This document shows, in pieces, positions 9,038-20,261 of a DNA stretch of 64,000 nucleotides. A model generated the notes under the pieces. The model was not told where the DNA came from and ran no database searches. It saw only the letters and a list, made by a program, of their open reading frames with translations. This stretch comes from Methylorubrum populi. Its GTDB lineage: Bacteria; Pseudomonadota; Alphaproteobacteria; Rhizobiales; Beijerinckiaceae. Where the stretch lies: positions 1,943,188-2,007,187 of the forward strand of contig JAQIIU010000002.1 in NCBI GenBank assembly GCA_036946625.1. Reading direction: 5' to 3'. The translations under genes were made by a program, and so were the position numbers. The number at the start of each line of letters is the position of its first letter. Position 1 is the first letter of the stretch.

Positions 9038-9550
9038 CGTTCGCCTCCCCAAATCACGCGTCGTGCGGATTCTCGTGGGTTCCAAGCTTCCCCGCCCCTC
9101 CGGGCCGGGCCCGAGCGGAGAAGCGACGTCGGTCCAGGGCTTCGGCATCCGAAGTCCTGCGCATGGCCGGACAGAACTCCCGCGGTGCATTGCGCCGCTG
9201 CCGTTCGCTGAAACCCGCTTCGCGGCCGGCTTCTTCAAGCGAACGAATTTTTCTTATAGGGAAACTATATTTTTCTATGAGACATGCTGTCAAGCGATAT
9301 TCTGTAAAAAACTTGATCAGTTCGACCGTATTGCACAAAACATGCACATGGAGACTTCAATTTAAGCAATTCGTGCCGACATGTACCGATCCTTTCAGCG
9401 TGTCGGTCGAGAATTCGCGAGACATCCCACGATGATTCCAACGGCGGGTTCGGGGCGGCAGAAAGGTCCGGTGCGATCCTGGTGCGGCTCACGGCTTCCG
9501 ATCCTGATGCGATGTGCCTCCGATTCGAGCAGATGTTCCCCCGAACGGGC
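9038..9550. other. intergenic region between tdm and the permease, with leader
   Basis: 513 bases. The first half (9038-9230) is GC-rich leader; 9240-9380 is AT-rich and carries the promoter annotated separately. No protein-coding frame with a credible start was found on either strand. Confidence 0.6.
9264..9293 (-). promoter_or_regulatory. sigma-70-type promoter for the permease-dmmDABC operon
   Basis: On the minus strand TTGACA (9288-9293) is followed after 18 bases by TATAGT (9264-9269), a near-consensus housekeeping promoter in an AT-rich island. Transcription would begin near 9257, leaving a leader of about 220 bases before the permease ATG at 9037. The pair is read directly; activity is inferred. 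Confidence 0.7.
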
Positions 9551-11941
9551 TCAAGCCGGAACGCCCGCCGTAGCGGTCTTGTCCGGCGTCGTTTCGCGGT
9601 CGAGCGGCGCCGGATTTGGCGTGGGCGTCGGCGCCTCGGCGCGGACGCGGGTCTTCTTCGGGTCGAAATGCGGGAAAGCGACGAGTTTCGCCGCGATCCG
9701 TTTCTGATGCCCGTCGAGCTTCCCGATCTCGACGTCCCGGTCCTCGGTCGCGGCCGACACGTCGAGGCGGGCCAGGGCGATCGTCCTGCCGAGGATCGGC
9801 GAGCGTGTTGCGCTGGTGACCACGCCCACCTGCGTACGCCCGTCGTAGACCGGGTCCCCATGGCCGACATCCTCGTTGCCGGAAACGTCGAGGCCGACCA
9901 GACGGCGATGCGGATTGTCGCGTCTGCGCGCGATCGCCTCCGAGCCGACGAACGGGTCCGGCTTGTCCTTCGGAACCGTGAAGCCGATCCCCGCCTCGAA
10001 CGGATCGGTCTGGTCGCAGAAGTCGTGGCCGGCGAAGACGAGACCGGCTTCGATCCGCACCATGTCGAGCGCGGCCAGCCCCATCGGCATCAGCCCGTGC
10101 GGCGCCCCGGCCTCCATGATCGCGTCCCAGATCGCCGGAGCTTGGCTCGGGTGGCACCACACCTCGTAGCCGAGTTCGCCCGTGTAGCCGGTCCGCGAGA
10201 CCACGACCGGGATGCCGCCGATCCGTCCCACGGTGAACCGGAACCACTTCAGCTCGTCGACCGTGGGCTCCTGCGGCGGCGTCACGACGAGGCCCGACAG
10301 GATCGTGCGCGATCGCGGCCCCTGCACGGCGACGTTGTGCAACTGGTCGGTCGAGCTCTTGATCCAGACCTTGAGCTTGCGCTCCTCCGCGAGCTTGCGG
10401 AGCCAGAGGCCGGAATACTCGTCGCCGCAGACCCAGCGGAAGTTGTGCCGGCCGATGCGGAACAGCGTGCCGTCGTCGATCATGCCGCCGTGCGCGTTGC
10501 ACATCGCGGTGTAGACGATCTGGTTGACGGCGAGCTTGCGGACGTTGCGGGTAACCGCGAGTTGCATCAGATCCTCGGCATCCGGCCCGATGATCTCGAA
10601 CTTCCGCAGCGCGGACAGGTCCATGATCGTCGCCCGCTCGCGGCACGCCCAGTATTCCTCGATCGGCCCGGCGGCGTTGAAGCAGGTCGGAACCCAGAAG
10701 CCGCGGTAATCCTCGAGCTTTCGCGTCAGGGCGGAGGTGCGCGGGTGGAAGCCCGACTCGCGGGTCAGGCGCGGCTCGGCATCGGGGGTCATGCGGTGGC
10801 TCATACCCTTTGGAAAGGCGCTCGCGGCGTCGTAGACCCGAACGTGGATATCCGTCGGTTCCCAGCCGTTGGCGGGATCGATGTCGTCCGCGCAGGATGA
10901 CGTGGCGCAAACGAGATCCGTCAGCGCGCGCAGCAGCACGTAGTCGCCCGGTCGCGACCACGGTTCGTCCAGCGTGATCCGGTCATCGGTGCCCGGGATC
11001 GTGTTGTAGAAGAAATTGATCGCCGGCCAGCCCTTCTTCGGCTGCACGCCATACGCACCGAGCGCAGCGTTGAAGTTGTCGGTGCAATTCGAGTGGCCGG
11101 GATAGCCCATGTCCTCGTAATACTTCGCCGAGCAGGCGAGCATGAATGTATCGTGGCGGCCGACCGTGTCCTGGATGACCTCGACCAGAGGGCACATGCG
11201 TGCATCGAAATACTTCGACAGCAGGCCCGGCTTCGGTGCCGACGAGCCCATCAGGGTGCGGGTCGTCGTCGCGTCGAGCCCGTATTCCCGCCCCTCTGAC
11301 AGCTCGGCGGCGTCGAAAGCGAGGAAGTCGGCGCACTGGCGGCCATCCACGTCGATGATCTGGATGTACTGCCCCGCCTTGACCGTATAGGCCTCCGCCG
11401 TCGCGGCCTTGACCCTCCGATCGAGAAGCGGCGGCGCGAGCGGCGGCGGGGCACGCCCGTCGAGCGCCGTCGCCGGCTCGATCTCCACGCGCAGGTCGGT
11501 CGGCGGATTCTGCGCATCCGGCTGCATCGCGGCGCCGGGAACCACCAGAACGCAGACGGTCGCGGACGCCGCGGTCGCGTGGAAGGCGCTGCCCGGCCCG
11601 GATTCCTCGGGAAAGAGGATGTGCTTCTCGAGATCCGATGCGGCGAGGCCACGTGTGCGCAAAGCCGCCTCGATCGTCCGGACATCCGCCGGCACGTCGT
11701 CGTCGCTCACAAGGAAGGCGTCTTCGGCAGAACCGGTCGCCCGCCGCCCGTTCAGGGCGCCGGGCTGGACGTACAGAAAGGCGGGCTGAAGCCCCTCGGG
11801 ATCGACGATCCGCAAACGGTCCCCCGCCTGCAGTTCGAAGATGGAGCCGGAGCCTCCGCGCGCGACGAGCGACATCTTCCTGGCCCGCGGGCGGTCTGCC
11901 CTCTCGTCGACGGATGGCGGTTGCAACCAGATCTGGTTCAT
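9551..11941 (-). CDS. tdm: trimethylamine N-oxide demethylase (aldolase)
   Basis: 796 residues with two domains: a DUF1989 zinc-type domain (about 170-370; AGQYIQIIDVDGRQCADF, ARMCPLVEVIQDTVGRHDTF, SNCTDNF) and a C-terminal GcvT/tetrahydrofolate domain (about 420-770; IMDLSALRKFEIIGPDA, GYTGELGYEVWC). This combination is Tdm of Methylocella and marine alphaproteobacteria, which splits TMAO into dimethylamine and formaldehyde. The several cysteines of the first domain are candidates for the metal site. It follows tmm by 79 bases that contain a 16-bp hairpin. The low-complexity tail (EAPTPTPNPAPL) is unlikely to be catalytic. Confidence 0.92.
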   Translation of the reverse strand: MNQIWLQPPSVDERADRPRARKMSLVARGGSGSIFELQAGDRLRIVDPEGLQPAFLYVQPGALNGRRATGSAEDAFLVSDDDVPADVRTIEAALRTRGLAASDLEKHILFPEESGPGSAFHATAASATVCVLVVPGAAMQPDAQNPPTDLRVEIEPATALDGRAPPPLAPPLLDRRVKAATAEAYTVKAGQYIQIIDVDGRQCADFLAFDAAELSEGREYGLDATTTRTLMGSSAPKPGLLSKYFDARMCPLVEVIQDTVGRHDTFMLACSAKYYEDMGYPGHSNCTDNFNAALGAYGVQPKKGWPAINFFYNTIPGTDDRITLDEPWSRPGDYVLLRALTDLVCATSSCADDIDPANGWEPTDIHVRVYDAASAFPKGMSHRMTPDAEPRLTRESGFHPRTSALTRKLEDYRGFWVPTCFNAAGPIEEYWACRERATIMDLSALRKFEIIGPDAEDLMQLAVTRNVRKLAVNQIVYTAMCNAHGGMIDDGTLFRIGRHNFRWVCGDEYSGLWLRKLAEERKLKVWIKSSTDQLHNVAVQGPRSRTILSGLVVTPPQEPTVDELKWFRFTVGRIGGIPVVVSRTGYTGELGYEVWCHPSQAPAIWDAIMEAGAPHGLMPMGLAALDMVRIEAGLVFAGHDFCDQTDPFEAGIGFTVPKDKPDPFVGSEAIARRRDNPHRRLVGLDVSGNEDVGHGDPVYDGRTQVGVVTSATRSPILGRTIALARLDVSAATEDRDVEIGKLDGHQKRIAAKLVAFPHFDPKKTRVRAEAPTPTPNPAPLDRETTPDKTATAGVPA

Positions 11942-11974
11942 CGCTCGATCTCACCCCAACGTACGCACCCGGAC

Positions 11975-12012
11975 GGGGCGGGCGGCACGTGGCGCGACGT
12001 GCCGCCCGCCCC
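11975..12012 (-). terminator. 16-bp perfect hairpin between tmm and tdm
   Basis: Arms GGGGCGGGCGGCACGT and its exact complement flank a six-base loop, starting 8 bases after the tmm stop codon. No T run follows, so full Rho-independent termination is unlikely; an attenuator or RNA-stability element that sets tmm:tdm ratios is more likely. Confidence 0.6.
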
Positions 12013-12020
12013 GAGCGTCG

Positions 12021-14110
<2,090 letters not shown>

Positions 14111-15166
14111 ATGAGCGATGAGACCTCCCCCGGCGAGCCGATCAAGCTGACCGACACACAATGGTTTCGCGCGCTCGGCGACGTCGCGACCTCGATCGGT
14201 ACGGAGAGCTTTCATCGGCACCTCCTTTCTCTGCTCCGGCGGTGCATCAGAAATGACTCGGGCTGGATTATCCGTTATTCCAGAGTGTCTCCTCCAGATG
14301 TTTTGTATACGTCCGGAGTTTCACAGAACATTGTCGATTTTTACAATAATAACTGCCTAAGAATTGACCCTTTTTCTCTAACTTGGAAAAATACTGGCAT
14401 AAATGGTGTTTTGACCCTGTCGGAACTGAACAAAACTAGCCCGGAAGCAATTATATACAGTAATATCTTCAAGCCTGCAGCAAACATATCCGACGAGCTT
14501 GGGATGTTCTTTTCGACGGTCGGGCATTGCTGCTTCGGGCTGTTTCTCGAGCGTGAGCGTGGTTTTTTCTCACGGGCGGACATCAGGCGCGCGGAGCTGA
14601 TCTTTCCGGCGCTCGAAGGCTATCACCGCAGCCATCTCGGGCTGCTGTTCAACACCCTCCGCTACACCAACGGCACCGAGGCGGGCGACCTGACCAACAG
14701 GCCGACCCTGATCCGTGACAGGCACAAGGTCGACGTCTTCTCGAACACGTCCTGGAGGCAGGCGGTCGAGGCGGACGCGTCCCTGGTACCGCTCCTGGAG
14801 GGGTTCGACCCGATCGGGGGCGTGCAGAGCCTCTGTTCGCGAGACTACATCCTGACCTCGGAGGCGTTCGACCGGGATTTCTCGCTGGCGCCGGGCGGCC
14901 GGATCTTCATGCTGCAGCCGAGGGCCCAGCTTCAGGACGAAGGAGCGAACCATCAGGCCGTCGCCGACATGCTCTCGGCCCTCACCCCCCGGGAGCGGGA
15001 CATTCTCAGCCTGACGATGAGCGGTCAGAGTACAGGGCAGATCGCGCAGCACCTGAAGATCACCAAGGGAACGGTCAAGAACTGCAAGCTGCGTCTCTAC
15101 CGGAAGGTCGGCGTCAGCTCGGAGCGCGATCTCATCCGGATGTTCGGCAAGCTTTACAATACATGA
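14111..15166 (+). CDS. LuxR-type HTH transcriptional regulator
   Basis: 351 residues. The C-terminal 60 residues (from about 288) are a GerE/LuxR helix-turn-helix: LTPRERDILSLTMSGQSTGQ, IAQHLKITKGTVKNCKLRLY, RKVGVSSERDLIRMF. The long N-terminal part has no recognised receiver or PAS motif but has an ordered alpha/beta look (GWIIRYSRVSPPDVLY, NNNCLRIDPFSL) as in uncharacterised LuxR proteins with sensory domains. It is divergent from tmm and so is the best candidate to control the methylated-amine genes. The codons near 14260-14500 are AT-richer than neighbours, hinting at acquisition. An upstream in-frame ATG at 14018 is possible. Confidence 0.82.
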   Translation: MSDETSPGEPIKLTDTQWFRALGDVATSIGTESFHRHLLSLLRRCIRNDSGWIIRYSRVSPPDVLYTSGVSQNIVDFYNNNCLRIDPFSLTWKNTGINGVLTLSELNKTSPEAIIYSNIFKPAANISDELGMFFSTVGHCCFGLFLERERGFFSRADIRRAELIFPALEGYHRSHLGLLFNTLRYTNGTEAGDLTNRPTLIRDRHKVDVFSNTSWRQAVEADASLVPLLEGFDPIGGVQSLCSRDYILTSEAFDRDFSLAPGGRIFMLQPRAQLQDEGANHQAVADMLSALTPRERDILSLTMSGQSTGQIAQHLKITKGTVKNCKLRLYRKVGVSSERDLIRMFGKLYNT

Positions 15167-15273
15167 GGTTTGCCTCGAAAATTTCCGAGACTCTCCTCTG
15201 CGGAGTGCCATTGCCTCAAGGCGCGGGCAGGACAAAGCGCCGTTTGTCTGGCTGCCGGCATTTCGGACCGGCC

Positions 15274-15849
15274 CTATCGAGAGGCTGCGACATGCCGGCG
15301 GCCGTGGGTAGCCTGAAGGCCGGATCCGGGAACGTGACGGGCACAGGCGGCCAGCGACCTCGATGGCCGGCCGGCATTGTCCGCCGCCGGAGAGGGCCCG
15401 GTGCATCCTTCGGCATCCACCAGCGCCACGCGTTTGCGGCCGACCAGCTTCTTGGCGCCATCGTAGCCGCGCGGTCCGCGCACCCCGAGGCACTTGATGC
15501 TTTGCGTGTCGATGATGGCCAGCCGTGGTTCTGGTCGACGCCCACAGCGCCGCCGCTGTCGGCGCGCCAGAGCGCGCATCAGGCTCTCGAACAGCCCCTT
15601 CTCGATCCAGCGCCGGAACCAGCCGTAGACCGTGCGCCAGGGCGGAAAGCCAGCCGGCAGCGCCCGCCACCCTCCGCCCGTCCGCAGGTGCCAGGCGATC
15701 CCCGCCAGCGCCCGGCGCACGGGCGTCGCATCCTGACGGCTGGGCGGATCGGCTCGTTCCAAGAAGCGAGCCACCTCGTCCAAGCCTGCTTGCAGCACCA
15801 TGTCCTTCAGACGCGCCTCATGACGCGTCCGATGTCGGTCCGTCCACAT
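15274..15849 (-). pseudogene. IS5-family transposase, C-terminally truncated
   Basis: From MWTDRHRTRHEARLKDMVLQ the frame carries the IS5 N-terminal DUF4096-like domain (RRALAGIAWHLRTGGGWRAL), the first catalytic aspartate in LAIIDTQSIKCLG and GRKRVALVDAEG, after which family resemblance stops and the frame runs on without the second D and the E. It is therefore a remnant of about half the protein. It lies tail-to-tail with the LuxR regulator gene and forms the right edge of the methylated-amine island. Confidence 0.75.
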
Positions 15850-15948
15850 CTGCTCTCCACTCCGCCCCGCCAGGCGGAATGCGTGTTGACACACGAGACA
15901 GATGGGGACAGCCGGCGGAGGAGCTCAAACAGGCTCTCAATCACATGG

Positions 15949-15978
15949 GCGGGGCCCCTTCGCGGGGGCTCCGCCCAT
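15949..15978. terminator. GC hairpin upstream of the interrupted reading frame
   Basis: Near-perfect inverted repeat of GGGCGGGGCCCC with loop TTCG and arm GGGGGCTCCGCCC. It may terminate transcripts entering from the left. No T run follows. Confidence 0.4.
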
Positions 15979-16043
15979 CCCTTACGCATGGAATGAACCG
16001 ATGACCGAAGAGACCCCGCGAGAGATCACCATCACGTTCGCTA

Positions 16044-16923
16044 GAGTGTGGTGAGGAATTAACTATCTGAGCCAGATGGCGATGGCGGCGAGTTTGACGA
16101 AGCCCATGAAGTTGACGAGCAGCTTGTCGTAACGGGTGGCGACGCGGCGGAACTGCTTGAGCTTGTTGAAGAAGCGCTCGATCTTGTTGCGCTCCTTGTA
16201 CAGGTCGCGGTCGTAGGCGCGCGGGCTCTTGCGGTTGCGCTTGGGCGGGATGACCGCCTCGGCTCCGCTCGCCTCGATCGCCTCCGCCAGGGGATCGGCA
16301 TCGTAGCCCTTGTCGCCCAGAACAGCGTCAGGTTCGAAGCCCGCGATCAGATCGTGAGCGAGCGTGATGTCGTTGCGCTGGCCCGGACTGGCAAGCAGGC
16401 GCACCGGGTTGCCCAGTGCATCGCCGGCCGCATGGATCTTGGTACTCAGCCCGCCGCGCGACCGACCCAGGCCCTGGGCATCCGGCCCCCTTTTTCCCTG
16501 CGCGCGCCAGTTCCCTGCGCGCGCCAGCCGCGTGCTGATGCGCGCGCACGATGGTCGAGTCGATCATCAGCCATTCCAGATCGGCTTCGCGCGCCAAGTC
16601 CGCCAGCATCTGATCCAGAACGCCGCGCGCGATCCAATCGTAGTAGCGCCGCTTCACCGTCGGGTAGTCGCCCAAACGCTTCGGCAAGTCCTTCCAGCGC
16701 CCGCCTGAGCGGGCCATCCACAGCAGCGCATCGAGGAACCGCCGGTTGTCCGTGCGGGGACCACGCTTCCCTTTCGTCCCGCCGGGCACGAAGCCCTTCA
16801 CGCGCTCCCACTGATCGTCCCGAAGCGCGTCTACCTCAACTGACATCGCCGATCTCCTCAATCGGCCAACCCTCCCATTCCAAACTTGCCCCAGACTGAC
16901 TCCCTTACATTCCTCACCGCGAC
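16044..16923 (-). mobile_element. IS5-family element with CTA target duplication
   Basis: 880 bp. Ends are imperfect inverted repeats GAGTGTGGTGAGGAAT and, at the right, the complement of GTCGCGGTGAGGAAT. CTA is repeated immediately outside both ends (16041-16043 and 16924-16926). A broken copy of its right end occurs at 48884-48968. Confidence 0.8.
16063..16846 (-). CDS. IS5-family transposase in two overlapping frames
   Basis: Frame 1 starts MSVEVDALRDDQWERVKGFV and includes the first catalytic aspartate (WLMIDSTIVRAHQHAAG); frame 2 continues RLLASPGQRNDITLAHDLIA, LGDKGYDAD (second D) and KERNKIERFFNKLKQFRR (E), ending at 16063. The junction near 16490 holds GGGAAAAAGGGGGC, a typical slippery run, so a programmed frameshift would give one protein of about 260 residues. 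All catalytic residues are present, so the element could be active. Confidence 0.78.
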
Positions 16924-16991
16924 CTAGCGTGGGCTTTCAGAGAGTGGCGAAGGCGCTCCGTTGGCCTGCTGCCGGTTTGGTGGACGCCGGC

Positions 16992-17453
16992 CTAAGCTAG
17001 TTTGGCTCGGTTTTCGAACTCGACGGGGCTGAGGTAGCCGAGCGTCGAGTGCCGCCGTGCCGCATTGTAGAAGCGCTCGATGTAATCGAACACGTCCGCT
17101 CGCGCCTCGTCCCGCGTGCGGTAGGTTCGCCGGACCGTTCGCTCGGTCTTCAGCGACGAGAAGAAGCTCTCCATCGCCGCGTTGTCCCAGACGTTGCCCG
17201 ACCGACTCATCGAGCAGACGATGCCGTGCTCGGCCATCAGCCGCTGGAACGGCTCGCTCGTGTACTGACTGCCCTGGTCGGAGTGATGCAGCAGCGCGTC
17301 CGGCCTGCCCCTGCGCCAGACCGCCATAACGAGCGCGTCCGCCACGAGTTGCGCCGTCATGCTCGCCTGCATCGACCAGCCGACCACGCGGCGCGAGAAC
17401 AGGTCGATCACGGCCGCGACGTAGAGCCAGCCCTCCGCCGTCCAGATGTAGGT
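16992..17453 (-). pseudogene. IS3-family transposase OrfB, C-terminal piece
   Basis: Encodes the rve integrase core: TYIWTAEGWLYVAAVIDLFS (first D), LLHHSDQGSQYTSEPFQ (second D), WDNAAMESFFSSLKTERT (E) and the C-terminal YNAARRHSTLGYLSPVEFE. The N-terminal third (HTH_21) is lost at the IS1182 junction, so no functional OrfAB protein can form. Confidence 0.82.
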
Positions 17454-18862
17454 GAGATACTGTCGGCGAATCAGATGGTCGGGGGTGTTGGCACGGAGGT
17501 GCGCGATGAGCCTGCGACCGGAACCGATCGGCGCGATCCCCGTCGAGACGGCGCGCGTGGCGCGCGCGGCTTTCCCCAAAGGGACGGTCGCGACGCGGTT
17601 GCGCGATGAGTTCAGCGCCCTCTACCAGGACGAGGACTTCCGCGATCTCTATCCGACCCGCGGCCAGCCCGGTCTTGCGCCCTGGCGGCTGGCCCTGGTC
17701 ACGGTCCTCCAGTTCTCCGAGCACCTGAGCGACCGTCAAGCGGCCGACGCCGACCGGTCTGGTTCGAGCGCTATGGACGCCGGGTGGAGGACTATCGCCT
17801 GCCCAGGGCTCGGACGGAACGCGAGGCACTCGCTCTTGCGATCGGTACGGACGGGTTTGCCCTACTCGAAGCGCTGGACGCGCCGGCGGCACCGCCTGAG
17901 GTGCGGGCCGTGCCGATGGTGGGAACGCTGCGCGATGTATGGCGAGTGCATTATGCCCGCGAGGGAAGCGGGCCGCCACGGTGGCGCAGCGGCGCCGAGT
18001 TGCCGCCGGTCGGCGAGCGACTGCAGTCTCCCTACGACCCGGAGGTCCACTACAGCACCAAGCGGCAGATGGAATGGTCGGGTTACAAGGTACACGTCAC
18101 CGAAGTCTGCGATGCGGACGCGGCCCATCTGATCACAAACGTGATGACCTGTCCGGCGATGCAGCCGGACATGGCGAGCACGGCCGCGATCCACGAGCAG
18201 CTGGCGGCAAAGAACCTTCTGCCGGCCGAGCACTTCGTGGATGCCGGCTACGTCGATGCGGGACTGCTGGTCGGTAGCCGACGCGACCATGACGTCGCGT
18301 TGGAAGGGCCGGTCCGCGCCATGCCGAGGCAGGCGACGCAGGCTGAGCAGACCTATGAACAGCGCCACTTCGCAATCGACTGGGAAGGCGAGCGGGTCAC
18401 CTGTCCCCAGGGCAAGACGTCAGTGACGTGGCGCGCTACCCGCGACGAGGTCGGTGCCCCGCGCTTCCAGGCGGTGTTCAGCCGGACCGATTGCGGCGCC
18501 TGCGCGACGCGAGCGCTTTGCACCGCGTCGAAGGAGGCGCGCCGCTCCGTCTACTTCCTGCCGCGCCCGGAATACGAGGCGCTGAACGCCGCTCGAGACC
18601 GGATGCAGGATCCAGCCTGGAAGCAGCGGTATCGCATCCGCGCCGGGATCGAAGGCACGCTCTCGCAGGGCGTGCGGGCCTTCGGACTACGCAGGAGCCG
18701 ATACATCGGCCAAGCCAGGACCGGACTGCAGCAGGTGTGCGTGGCCGCAGCGATGAACGCCGCGCGGGTCGTACACTGGTTGGCGGCAGTGCCGCGAGCC
18801 AGGACGCGCACGACACGCTTCGCAGCCTTGGCACAGGCCGCCTGATTCGCCGACAGTATCTC
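17454..18862 (+). mobile_element. IS1182-family element, internally deleted
   Basis: 1409 bp bounded by 21-bp perfect inverted repeats beginning GAGATACTGTCGG (17454-17474 and 18842-18862). No target duplication is visible, consistent with a deletion in the host IS3 sequence at insertion. Confidence 0.78.
17506..18845 (+). pseudogene. IS1182-family transposase with internal deletion and frameshift
   Basis: The N-terminal part reads MSLRPEPIGAIPVETARVAR to EHLSDRQAAD, then near 17755 the frame breaks; a second frame continues from WFERYGRRVEDYRLP to the end at 18845 and contains YSTKRQMEWSGYKVHVTEVC, the DUF4277/DDE region and the cysteine block TDCGACATRALC. Roughly 100 codons normally found between the two parts are absent. 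Inactive. Confidence 0.8.
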
Positions 18863-18911
18863 TTCATCGTCTCCACGATGTGCTCGACACAGGCGCGTCG
18901 GCGCGCGGGGC

Positions 18912-19190
18912 TCAGAAGTTTCCCCGGGCCGCCTCCTGCAGGATCGGCTTGTCCAGCGTCAGATCGGCAATCGCCTTGCGCAGCCGCTGGTTCTCGACCT
19001 CCAGGTCCTTCATCCGCCGGACCTGATCCGTCTTCAGACCGCCGAACTCCTTGCGCCAGCGCTAGTACCTCACCTCGGTCACGCCGAGAGCTCGGATCAC
19101 ATCGGCCACACTTTGACCTTGCGCGATCAACACGTCCGCCGGCCGCAGCTTGGCGACCACGTCCTCGGGCTTGTGCCGCTTCGTTCCCAT
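18912..19190 (-). pseudogene. IS3-family OrfA with an internal stop
   Basis: Starts MGTKRHKPEDVVAKLR, includes the helix-turn-helix (ADVIRALGVTEVRY) and leucine-zipper segment MKDLEVENQRLRKAIADLTL, ending at GNF. Codon 43 is TAG (19062-19064) where family members have a tyrosine or tryptophan, so the gene is dead. It is the 5' portion of the same IS3 copy as the piece at 16992-17453. Confidence 0.75.
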
Positions 19191-19241
19191 CGGTCCGTCC
19201 TCGTCCTGGCCCGCAGGCCATACCTCAGGGCGGACCACTCG

Positions 19242-19560
19242 TGTGGGGGCCGATCACCTGCGTGTCCGCCAAACCGAGGGATGATCACAACTTCCTGTTC
19301 TTCAACGCCTATTACGAGTTCGGCGCGCAGAACCGTCCCGAGGGCAACGCTACACGGTCCGTTGGGTCGGGTACTTCAACTGACGGCTGGCCGTGGCAGC
19401 CGTCGTACCGAGGGCCTGTGCGACGGCTTGATTGATCGCGGCGCCCTCGGCAATCCGATGCCGAGGCGCTTCGATCCGTGACAGCCTCAGTTCGTTACGA
19501 TCGCACCTGCCGGCGGAGACGCGCGATCGACCCATGCGCCCTCAAGCCCGGCCCCAGCCG
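19242..19560. other. intergenic stretch with unrecognised decayed coding sequence
   Basis: A plus-strand frame reads HNFLFFNAYYEFGAQNRPEG around 19270-19350, which looks like protein-coding sequence but has no start, and the frame ends soon after. I do not recognise it and treat it as debris next to the IS3 copy. Confidence 0.35.
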
Positions 19561-19571
19561 GAGAGATGTCC

Positions 19572-19811
19572 ATGAAGACCTTCTTTGTCCAAATCAAATG
19601 CGAAATCGGCAAGACTTACGAGGTGTCCGATTCGCTTCTGGCCATGAGCATCGCATCGGAAATCTATTCGACGGCTGGCAGGTTCGACATCATGGCCAAA
19701 TTCCACGTCGACAACGACGTCGATATCGGGCTGTTCGTCAACGCGTTCCTGCTGCGCCTCAGCAACGTCAGGGACTCCGAGACGATCATCGCGTTCAAGG
19801 CTTTTCTCTGA
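19572..19811 (+). CDS. stand-alone Lrp/AsnC ligand-binding (RAM) domain protein
   Basis: 79 residues, MKTFFVQIKCEIGKTYEVSD to IIAFKAFL. This is only the C-terminal effector-binding domain of Lrp/AsnC regulators (pattern YSTAGRFDIMAKFHVDNDVD), without the DNA-binding helix-turn-helix. GGAGAG 7 bases upstream favours the ATG at 19572 over one at 19566. Such proteins can form mixed oligomers with full Lrp-type regulators or sense amino acids; which partner is not apparent. It sits between IS debris and the galactarate genes. Confidence 0.82.
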   Translation: MKTFFVQIKCEIGKTYEVSDSLLAMSIASEIYSTAGRFDIMAKFHVDNDVDIGLFVNAFLLRLSNVRDSETIIAFKAFL

Positions 19812-19910
19812 CGAGGACGATGCCGTGGGCCGATGAGTCATGCGTCGGGACATTCATCCTGGAGGACGGAAGCGCATCCGGTGCGGTCTTGCCCCACTGT
19901 GGTTGGCACC

Positions 19911-19978
19911 TTGAACCGTGCCGGGTTTCCCGGAGACTCCAACTCTTGCGAGGATGGAGCCATGACGAAGCGACCCCC
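19911..19978 (+). mobile_element. left-end fragment of an IS3-family element
   Basis: TTGAACCGTG, then GTTTCCCGGAGACTCCAACT, then GGATGGAGCCATGACGAAGC closely match the left end and orfA start of the IS3 copy at 54178-54775. Only the first few codons remain. Confidence 0.65.
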
Positions 19979-20261
19979 AACCGAGCATACTGGCGCGTGC
20001 TGATATGCGCCGCGTGGTCGCGCCGGCAGTTGGCCGAAAGCCGTCCGGCCGCTTTCGAACACATGATGTCCGGAAGCGGATCTCGGCGACGCGATACCGG
20101 ATGGGCATCGTGAGCGATGCCGATCGGCGTCCACCGCCCAAGTGCGCGCGGGCGGCCCGGGACGTCGTATCCGGCTCTGACGCGCGCCGCCGCGCGGACC
20201 GGCGCGAGGGTCATCGCACCGCTCCCGGGGTCGACGCCCTCGATCCCGCGGCCGGGGCCGG
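19979..20261. other. intergenic stretch downstream of garD
   Basis: Nothing convincing. Open frames here have no start signal and no family resemblance. Confidence 0.5.

Larger units (their letters stand above)
16002..16979 (+). pseudogene. host reading frame interrupted by an IS5 insertion and truncated by an IS3 remnant
   Basis: An ATG at 16002 (GGAATG upstream) opens MTEETPREITITFA, stopped by the IS5 copy at 16044. Removing 16044-16923 and one CTA duplicate restores an in-frame continuation SVGFQRVAKALRWPAAG up to about 16979, where the IS3 remnant begins. The rest of the gene is absent. The family is not recognised. That the frame rejoins after excision is read from sequence. Confidence 0.5.
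16979..19241 (-). mobile_element. IS3-family remnant split by an IS1182 insertion
   Basis: The 3' part of orfB (16992-17453) and the orfA plus start of orfB (18850-19190) flank the IS1182 copy. About 80 codons of orfB between the two pieces are missing, so insertion was accompanied by a deletion. Outer limits are approximate, from weak inverted ends GTGGACGCC and GTGGTCCGCC. Confidence 0.6.

Noticed and set aside
16480..16510. Treating the IS5 transposase frame change as a disabling mutation
   Set aside because: The change sits on a slippery A/G run as in other IS5 elements and all catalytic residues are retained across both frames.
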